Source: Conidiobolus incongruus B7586 (taxonomy: Eukaryota > Entomophthoromycota > Entomophthoromycetes > Entomophthorales > Conidiobolaceae). Taken from it: a DNA stretch of 16,862 nucleotides. The stretch is from contig JNEM01013005.1 in the NCBI GenBank assembly GCA_000697335.1, forward strand, positions 1 through 16,862. The letters are read 5' to 3'. Numbering within the stretch: position 1 is the stretch's first letter; every line of letters begins with the position of its first letter. A program made the position numbers and the translations under genes. The notes below the pieces were generated by a model. The model was not told where the DNA came from and did not search any database. It saw only the letters and a list, made by a program, of their open reading frames with translations. Shown here in pieces: positions 9,805 to 16,862 of this stretch.

Positions 9805-11475
9805 AATAACATTAAAATAAAGTATAACATCTATAAATTTAATTGCTTTAGTTAAATATCATATCTCAGCATTTATGTGATTATCAATGAATATTACGAA
9901 ACTTTGCAAATTTAAAAATTTTACTATAATTCTGTATTCAATTTTAACTGATTATAAATTCCAGAGTGTATCCTTTTATTTTGAATTTATTTATATATTG
10001 AAAATTATCAACATTTAAAAAATATTGGTTATTTTGACTCAGGAGAGTAAATATCTTGATGTTTTAAATATATATATATAGGAATTCAAAACACCAGCGT
10101 TTTCAATATAATAACTTAGTATAATGACATACATTGAAAAATTCGAAGTTATTCTGTCTAATAAAATTGAATATCAATCAATTCTATTAAGTGGTTTTGA
10201 TATTTCAATTTTCACGATAATATCTTGATTAAAGTATCTCATTAGTTGTATTTTTTAAATCGAAAAATTTTTGATTTTATATAATCAATTATTTTTAAAT
10301 AATTTGAAAAATTTGAAAATTTATAGTATTATATAAATCCATTGATATTTTTAAAATAACTATAGATTGATAAGATATAAAGATATTACTAAAATCTACA
10401 CTTTGTTACAATTGATAGAGAATTCGAAATTAAATGTATTAAATAGAATAGATATTGATATATAAAAAACATTTATAATGTTTTTGGTAGTTCAAATTAT
10501 AATTAATTCCATCATATTTAATATATATTTGGGAAGAAAATAACTTGATCTTTAATTTGAAATGTTTTATAATATTTAAACTTATGATAAATAATAGGTT
10601 TAACAGTAGAAATACATTTTGTGATTATATGCACTCTGGAATTATCAATGAATATAAAAAATTAAATCCAAGGTGAAACCTAATATTTCATAAATATTTG
10701 GGTTTTTTTATTTTTTGTGAGTATATATTTTGAAAAAACTATTTGCAAGAAACACATCGATCTACAATTAATACTGATGTTTTCATGTACTTCATTTAAT
10801 AATGAATGCTAGGATTTTTTAATAGATCACGAACCAATAGAATATATTCACAATATATATATACTAGGATTTTTCCAATAATGTTAGTTGAAAATGAGAT
10901 CAAATTCCATTTTTAGATATATTGAATTATTGTCATTATGAATCTGTCATAAAATATTCAAAGCTAATATTTCAATGAATTAGTATATTTTGAAAATTAT
11001 TGATAAAGAAACTTGAGTTATCATTCTATATTTATATTACTACACAACTGTAAAATATCCCGAAATTTCATTTGAATAACATATGAAAATAATGCAAACC
11101 GTAAACTCGTTCAAAAGTCAAATATGTTTCAGATCAATCAAGATATGAATTTCTGTTAGAAATTTGAAATAATTTCAAAACACCTAAGATATTGATATTA
11201 TAAATGATTTTGATAATAAAACAATAATCATATTAAAAAATAGCTCCATTACATTAAATTATTAACAGCAAATCATAAAAAATGACATCATTGTTCATGG
11301 ATTATTTATTCAATAATAATTGCATTTGAATAAGTTAATGTCATACGATTTAAATAAATAAGATCCAGTAAATCATTCTCAATCATATGAATTTTGTGGA
11401 GATCGCTAATTAAGTATAAAAGCAGTTAAGTGTATTAATAAATTGAATTGTTGATAAATTAAATATCTAAAAATA
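9805..11475. other. Long A/T-rich spacer
   Basis: About 1.7 kb without a supportable gene in either strand. It includes a pair of inverted 15-base matches at 9957-9971 and 10629-10643, noted as a finding, and a short (TA)n run near 10068-10080. It should hold the promoter of the TMEM254-like gene at its right end. Confidence 0.55.
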
Positions 11476-11881
11476 ATGACTGATAAGGTAAATAAAATAT
11501 TATAATCACACAACGAGAGTATGGAAATATTAAATAATATTGAATAAATAGACCTTTAATCCAGCTAGAACCGCTTTCAAGACTCCTAGCAAAGTAACAC
11601 TCATAGGAAGTAGTGCACTATGGATTTTTGCCTACTTACTCGCTAACCCTGACAGAGCTCCTGACTCCATTCAACTTGTAGGACAAGTATTAGGTCCCAA
11701 ATTCAGTGATAACCTCTTTAAAACTTTAGTGTATCTCCATTCTGGTGAAGCCATTCTCGCCCTATTAATTTGTCTCAAACGAGGTTACTATTCATTCTCT
11801 ACTATTTTGAAGTGGGTCATTTCTATTTTGTATATTGGTGCTCCTCAAACTAAACATTTAATATTCAAGACTGAAGAATGA
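11476..11881 (+). CDS. TMEM254-like (DUF4499) membrane protein, copy A
   Basis: A spliced gene. Exon 1 is ATG ACT GAT AAG (11476-11487), the intron 11488-11551 runs from GTAAAT to ATAG (64 bases), and exon 2 is 11552-11881, giving 113 residues. The product has three hydrophobic segments, at about 19-38 (VTLIGSSALWIFAYLLA), 62-79 (TLVYLHSGEAILALLICL) and 92-108. The LHSGEAILALLIC block (His67, Glu70) and the following ILKWVISILYIGAPQTKHLIF match the IHVGESLYAIVLC...LLWFLQTFFFGIASLTILI part of human TMEM254 as I remember it. The family is small multi-pass membrane proteins, probably of internal membranes, with no known reaction. A tandem paralogue follows at 12587 with the same exon layout. The reading frame is full and G+C-rich, so I take it as a live gene. 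Confidence 0.8.
11488..11551 (+). other. Intron 1 of TMEM254-like copy A
   Basis: This 64-base intron starts GTAAATAAAATAT and ends AATAAATAG. Its first 13 bases are identical to those of the intron in the paralogue at 12599. Removing it joins MTDK to TFNPARTAFK in phase 0. No sharp branch-point consensus is visible. Confidence 0.75.
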
Positions 11882-12586
11882 TTTAATATTGTTCAAGATA
11901 TATAATTTTAATTTGAAAATTTTATTTCAAAAATTAAATTTTTTTTTGTAAATGATATCACATTTTATATATTTCACATTATTATTATATTGATACTAAA
12001 TAGAATCTGAAATTTGTGCCTCAGATAATATATATCAATATTAATTATTTTTATAATACATGGTTTATATATTAGGATGATACTCAGCACTTTAATTATA
12101 ATTTTTCAATATTAATGGTTCAATTGACGAATAGAAATACTACACAAATATAATTAAAATTATATAAAACAATTAAAATATCCAAATAAATAGAGAATCA
12201 AAATTATGATTGCAGATAAATGCACTCACAATAAAATATTATTTGAAAATAAATCATCTTTTCATAGTGATTATATGTTCTTTATTTGTTAGATTGTTCA
12301 AAATTTTCATTTTCAGTTTTCCCCACAAGTCACAATAATATTAAAAGTATTTATTGAAATTTTTATAATTTGGAAAAATTTAGAATAATTCTAATTCTGA
12401 ACTTTGTTTAATGATTTAATTAGAGATTGTATAATAGATCCCATAATTTTATTAAGTATTGAAATCAATATATATTCTTACCATTCAATGATTAAGAAAA
12501 AAAACAATTTATTTAAACTTGTTAATATCAAATTATATCACCGATTTATTTAATTAATATCACAAAAATTTAAAAAAATCTTCAAT
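11882..12586. other. Spacer between the two TMEM254-like genes
   Basis: About 700 bases of A/T-rich DNA with no exon seen. It must include the 3' end of copy A and the promoter of copy B. Confidence 0.6.
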
Positions 12587-12990
12587 ATGAGTAACGAGGT
12601 AAATAAAATATAATTGTTTAAAAATTAAGATATTTGATATAAACTAATAACAATATTATTTAGGACAAGAACATCGAAAGAATACCTGAATTCAAAGCTC
12701 CAAATTTCGGTAGAATTCTAATCATGTTAAGTTTTTGGATCAATTTTTACTTCATATCCAGAAATGGCCACTCCCCAGTCATTTTTAAAATACGCGAATT
12801 ATTAGGTGAATATTTAAGTAGTCATTTATTCAGTTTTGTCGTCAAATTACATATCTTTGAAGCATTTGCAGGTGTTTTCGTTTGCTATTATAGGGAATAT
12901 ACTATTAAGAATACTTGGTATTGGTTTTTAACTAATTTGTACTTTGGAATTCCTTATTTTAGTCAGTTGGTATTTAATTTTAGATATTAG
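12587..12990 (+). CDS. TMEM254-like (DUF4499) membrane protein, copy B
   Basis: A spliced gene. Exon 1 is ATG AGT AAC GAG (12587-12598), the intron is 12599-12663, and exon 2 is 12664-12990, ending at TAG; 112 residues. The ATG at 12724 is internal and is not the start. Hydrophobic segments lie at about 21-36 (ILIMLSFWINFYFI), 57-77 (FSFVVKLHIFEAFAGVFVC) and 90-107. The LHIFEA block puts His67 and Glu70 at exactly the positions they hold in copy A, and WYWFLTNLYFGIPYFSQLVF parallels the third segment of TMEM254. Sequence identity to copy A is otherwise low, so the duplication is old. Role unknown; probably an internal-membrane protein. Confidence 0.8.
12599..12663 (+). other. Intron 1 of TMEM254-like copy B
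   Basis: A 65-base intron, GTAAATAAAATAT...ATTATTTAG, with a plausible branch point ACTAAT about 20 bases before the acceptor. Phase 0, after codon 4, the same position as in copy A. Confidence 0.82.
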
Positions 12991-13360
12991 ATATTTCTAT
13001 AAGAATATAATATATTATATTTACAATTTGACATTTCTCTCAAAATTTTTACAAAATATAGTTTAATTATATACTTCACACTTTATTTAATTTACACTTT
13101 GTTAAATTATTATTTAATATTCGTAATTTGAGAGGTAGTTGAATTTTAGTATATCATCATATTCAACTCAATCAATTATTTTATATTAATATGATCCTAT
13201 TCTTAATATATTTAAATATTTAAATATTTATAAAAAACAACTATTTAATTATGTTTGTGCTGATAAATTTGATTATTGATGGATTTTTAACCCCTTTTTC
13301 ATAGGATGATTATGTTGATATTTATATATAATATTACAATATGAATATATTGAATTTCAA
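12991..13360. other. Convergent 3' spacer
   Basis: A/T-rich region between the stop of TMEM254-like copy B (+) and the stop of the transporter gene (-). It should contain both polyadenylation sites, but no single signal stands out. No gene seen. Confidence 0.6.
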
Positions 13361-15451
13361 TCAATTATTTAATTCCATTTGAGATTTCAAAGTATTGATA
13401 GCAAAGCCTATAGTATTAAAACAACTCTCCCCTTTAACATTATCACAACCCTTTATATTGGATTCAGCTTCGATAGAACTTATAAGTCCACTCATTTGCA
13501 ATTTCTCAATGATATAAGGATTGGTAGTAACAAATAACATTTCAAATTTTTGAAATATAGTTTGTTCACTATTCTCTTCATCTTGATTACTGATAGGATT
13601 AAGAATGCTATTTAATCCGGAATAGGCAATACATTGATCTTTAAAGTCTTTGAGACCTTGGAGACCTGAAGCATCAATCCGATTTACACCTGTCATATCA
13701 ATTATCACTGCTCGTAGGTAAGGTAAATCTTCATAATTCACCTTTGGTAATCCAGTCTTTTTACTTCGAATAATTCTTAATCGTTCACCTTTAGCAATGA
13801 GGTCATTGGACCATGGTCGATCTTTTGCTGGGATTGGAGCGGCTAAACTCGCAGTCTCCTCAAGTATAGTATTCATCATCGCTTCTTTGAAGTGCTCAAT
13901 ATTAGGAAATAGCAGAGATTCTTTGGGTCGAAAGATTACCAATCCAGGCACAGGGTTTTCAGTTTCAAAGTAAGCATTTTTACGATCTACAAAGTGATCA
14001 TTGTCGCCGACCACTTTAAAAAGAATAGAAAGTTGTGGATGTGCTATACGAACAACTAGTATGAAGAAGCTTAAACCTACAGAGAGATAAATTCCTAATT
14101 GACTCCCTCCAAAAAATGTGGCAAAGGTACATATCAAACATAATAAAAAATCTAATTTGTCCATTTTAAATAAATTCACTAAAGTTTGCCATTCCATGAT
14201 TAATTTCTTTGCAGCTAAAATAATAACGGCCGCAAGTGTAGGTAATGGAACATAATTGAATTCTGGAGTAAGTACTAATACAGCCAATATCACTACAATT
14301 CCGGTAAAACCACCTGCCAATGGTGTTTTAGCACCTGCCTTATTCTGAACAGCACATCTGGATAATGCACCAGTTGCTGGGAAGGCTGAAAAGAAGGTAC
14401 CAACGAAATTAGCCATACCTAAAGCTACCATCTCTTGACTGACTGAGATGCTGTATCCTCCCTTTTTAGAAAATGTCTTGACAATAGCTAAATTCTCCAA
14501 TAGCATTACAATTGTAACGGGTATTGCTGCTGGAAATACTTTAAACCAAAGATTCAAATCAGATGATGGTACTGTTAATCGGATGCCTGATGGTACATTC
14601 CCTACCAGATTCATTTTCACATTGGGATGAGTTATTTTGACAATATATGAAATAACTGTAAACATAATTACAGTTAAACCTATACTAGCAATTGACAAAT
14701 ATTGAATCATGGAGTATCTTTTCAATCGATTAGACAAAAAATTTAACATTAATAAGAATATCAAACTACTCAGCCCCAATGCTGAATTGACCCAATTCAG
14801 TTGACTTAGATTATTCACTAAGTTCGTAATTACAAGGTGTGGTCTTTGATGGGTGTTAACTCCGGGAACTCCTAAAAGACTCGGCAACTGGGATAACATA
14901 ATAGTAAAAGCAGATCCTGTTGTAAATCCCAGAATTACCGGATGCGATACTAATTCCAATAAAAATCCCAATCTAAAAACACCCAATACAAGTGAAATTA
15001 GGGAACATATAATACAAAATACAGTGGCTATTTCAATTCCAGAATGGTCTTTCACTGTTTCTTGAAGGTCGTGAATAGATCTTCCAAGTATCAGACATAC
15101 AACAGCTGTTGGTCCCAGTGAAGTCTCTCTACAAGTACCGAAAAATGCATATACGATACCTCCCATTAGTGCTGTATACAAAGCATATTCAGAGCTTAAT
15201 TCTGTTAGCTTCGAGTATGCAAGGGCTTGTGGTACGATCATACTTCCAACTGTCAGTCCAGCGACTAAATCGCCAGCAATCCATTCATATTGGTATTTTG
15301 GTAGCCATGTTATCGATGGTATTAATCCTCGTATATATAATGGGAATTTTCTTTCTATCCTTCTACCCTCTTTTTCAGCCCTATTTTTTGAATACTGGTA
15401 TAAATCGTAACAGTTAGACCGAATATTACCCATCTTTATAGTCAATGCCAT
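13361..15451 (-). CDS. SulP/SLC26-type anion (sulfate) transporter with STAS domain
   Basis: A single-exon gene of 696 residues from ATG 15451, with G at +4. After a basic cytosolic N-terminus (1-50) comes the SulP membrane domain, about 55-475, with many hydrophobic helices. Hallmarks are VGSMIVPQALAYS (68-80), the signature EYALYTALMGG...FFGTCRETSLGPTAVV (89-118), LGFLLELVSHPVILGFTTG (161-179), SFSR-like FPATGALSRCAVQNKAGAKTPLAGG (357-381) and VPLPTLAAVII (401-411). The STAS domain spans about 500-690, with its core IIDMTGVNRIDASGLQGL at 583-600 and an insertion of about 45 residues (535-577) before it. The family moves sulfate or other anions, usually across the plasma membrane. The sequence is closer in feel to the sulfate permease/SLC26A11 branch, but the anion cannot be read from sequence. 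Length is normal for the family and no key block is missing. Confidence 0.95.
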   Translation of the reverse strand: MALTIKMGNIRSNCYDLYQYSKNRAEKEGRRIERKFPLYIRGLIPSITWLPKYQYEWIAGDLVAGLTVGSMIVPQALAYSKLTELSSEYALYTALMGGIVYAFFGTCRETSLGPTAVVCLILGRSIHDLQETVKDHSGIEIATVFCIICSLISLVLGVFRLGFLLELVSHPVILGFTTGSAFTIMLSQLPSLLGVPGVNTHQRPHLVITNLVNNLSQLNWVNSALGLSSLIFLLMLNFLSNRLKRYSMIQYLSIASIGLTVIMFTVISYIVKITHPNVKMNLVGNVPSGIRLTVPSSDLNLWFKVFPAAIPVTIVMLLENLAIVKTFSKKGGYSISVSQEMVALGMANFVGTFFSAFPATGALSRCAVQNKAGAKTPLAGGFTGIVVILAVLVLTPEFNYVPLPTLAAVIILAAKKLIMEWQTLVNLFKMDKLDFLLCLICTFATFFGGSQLGIYLSVGLSFFILVVRIAHPQLSILFKVVGDNDHFVDRKNAYFETENPVPGLVIFRPKESLLFPNIEHFKEAMMNTILEETASLAAPIPAKDRPWSNDLIAKGERLRIIRSKKTGLPKVNYEDLPYLRAVIIDMTGVNRIDASGLQGLKDFKDQCIAYSGLNSILNPISNQDEENSEQTIFQKFEMLFVTTNPYIIEKLQMSGLISSIEAESNIKGCDNVKGESCFNTIGFAINTLKSQMELNN

Positions 15452-16078
15452 TTATTATACATATACAGATTTACTATTATATATATATATATAATGAAAA
15501 TATTTCGATTGATCAATAATTAAGTGATGATTAAATAAACAGTTATATATTTTCAACAAATGAAAAATTAATTCAATTGTACTTTGAATGATTAGACTAT
15601 TATCATTCCGAAATGCTCTTTAAATATTGCCATAAGGGTGGATTGATATTAAATGAAAAATTTTAGTCCACTAGTCAGAAACTGAAACTATAATTTTATC
15701 AATTTTTGGAATTTATTAATTTTAAATATCTCCAAGTTCCTAGTTAATAAATATATATACACTAAACAATTATAAAATCATTTTTCTACTATTAATTAAG
15801 ATTTTGCTATTTTGGCTAAAACTGATAATCAGTATTAATATATATAGTTTTATTAGCTATATTAAACAATGATATCTCGTTACAAAAACTTGACTGTTAA
15901 ATTTTCAAAGTATAATGGATAATAATAAAATCACCAAGTAATTATATTATCAAGTTTTTTTTACTTTTCACATATTCTATATAACGTCGCCATAATTTTA
16001 ATTCAACTTCCAATTTTTATATAAAATGAAAATTGATTATCTATTAATTAATTCAATAATATCATCAATATTTTCATA
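15452..16078. other. Upstream region of the transporter gene and A/T spacer
   Basis: It holds the presumed promoter of the minus-strand transporter, including a (TA)n tract at 15479-15493 only about 30 bases before its ATG. No further exon, RNA gene or clear repeat was seen. Confidence 0.55.
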
Positions 16079-16279
16079 ATGCATTATCTTTTTATACCTC
16101 TTCATGAATTTGACCTGATTGCGACTGTTAATGTAATTGAGAAGACTTGTAAAGTGATATTAATCCTTGTAGGAAATACTTTTAGCATTGATATATTTCA
16201 AAAGCTTATGTGGTATATAGAAAAGTTTCATCAATTCTGGAATCTTGTTAATGTTACATTTCATAATAATAGTTCTTAA
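16079..16279 (+). CDS. Doubtful 66-residue ORF
   Basis: An ATG-started frame in an island somewhat richer in G+C than its flanks. It reads MHYLFIPLHEFDLIATVNVIEKTCKVILILVG and continues to VTFHNNSS. It is hydrophobic in the middle (TCKVILILVG), lacks a clear signal peptide and resembles no family I know. The composition suggests a present or former coding stretch, perhaps one exon of a spliced gene or a relic, but chance is not excluded. Confidence 0.22.
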   Translation: MHYLFIPLHEFDLIATVNVIEKTCKVILILVGNTFSIDIFQKLMWYIEKFHQFWNLVNVTFHNNSS

Positions 16280-16862
16280 AGTCATATTTTTATTATGAAA
16301 TTATATAACTATATACTCATTAAAAAGATTTATTATATTTTAGCAAACTGATTATACTTTGATTTTTGAAATTATTATCAAGTGGAGCTTATATATGGAA
16401 TTTATCATTAAATTAAATCAATTTTTAACATACAATATGACAATATAATATACTATAGATATTGAAATTTTTATAGAAATTTTTAAAAAATATATAAATA
16501 AAATTTTTGAATTTTATTTCCTATAAATTAAAAGAGTAAATAATTTTAATTTTTTAAATTATAACAAAATTAACAGCTATAATTATTCAAAATTTCACTT
16601 GTTATTTTAAAATAGAAATATATGAAATCACCTAATTTCCCTGTTACTTCAATTTAGATTATCCATTTAATAATATTTTATTTTATGTTATTAAATTGAT
16701 ATAATAATCAATATAATTTTGAAATTAACAAAATAGGAAATATTTTTAATTTTTAATCTTTCAAATATATAATTAAATTGAAAAAATATATTTTTGATAT
16801 TATTATTTATTTATCTTTTCATTTTAAAATTTCAATTCAAAAATTTATTATTCAATATAATT
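16280..16862. other. A/T-rich spacer to the window end
   Basis: Almost pure A/T sequence with no gene, RNA or repeat that I can support. Confidence 0.65.

Noticed and set aside
12724-12990. Unspliced 88-residue gene starting at the ATG at 12724
   Set aside because: The same frame runs upstream to a good 3' splice site and joins a four-codon first exon laid out as in the neighbouring paralogue.
14448-15417. Three plus-strand open frames of 60-102 codons (14448-14630, 14853-15065, 15109-15417)
   Set aside because: They lie wholly inside the minus-strand SulP transporter gene, whose protein is unmistakable, and look like antisense shadows.

Overview
This window looks like nuclear DNA of a very A+T-rich eukaryote. 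The evidence is Pol III tRNA genes with internal A and B boxes and T-run terminators and no encoded CCA, ATG-started genes without bacterial ribosome binding sites, and two genes that share a GTAAAT...TAG intron of about 65 bases. The coding islands are clearly richer in G+C than the long A/T spacers. The gene content (a fungal/animal-type SulP transporter with a STAS domain, TMEM254-like membrane proteins, small secreted proteins, compact introns) would suit an early-diverging fungus. That is inference; nothing here fixes the lineage. I see no bacterial operon, CRISPR, phage or retroelement structure.

Left part (1-4.3 kb): A/T spacer, then an island at about 1.05-1.47 kb that looks like a decayed ISXO2/Merlin-type DNA transposase, then two tRNA-Lys(CUU) genes on opposite strands about 2.1 kb apart. 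The first is canonical. The second has seven changes, but its stems can all still pair.

Middle part (4.3-7.7 kb): an intact minus-strand gene for a secreted, metal-dependent alkaline-phosphatase/phosphodiesterase-like enzyme, a small secreted Pro/Asp-rich protein on the plus strand, then a decayed tandem copy of the phosphodiesterase. The copy has a frameshift, an in-frame stop, lost metal ligands and probably a lost start codon.

Right part (9.5-15.5 kb): a tiny, probably spliced gene of unknown function, then two tandem plus-strand paralogues of the TMEM254 (DUF4499) family. Each has a four-codon first exon and an intron in the same place. Last is a single-exon 696-residue SulP anion (sulfate-type) transporter on the minus strand. 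The rest is A/T-rich spacer with simple repeats, and one doubtful 66-residue ORF near 16.1 kb.

The genes do not form a pathway. The main theme is local gene duplication: tRNA pair, phosphodiesterase pair and TMEM254 pair, each with copies at a different stage of divergence or decay.
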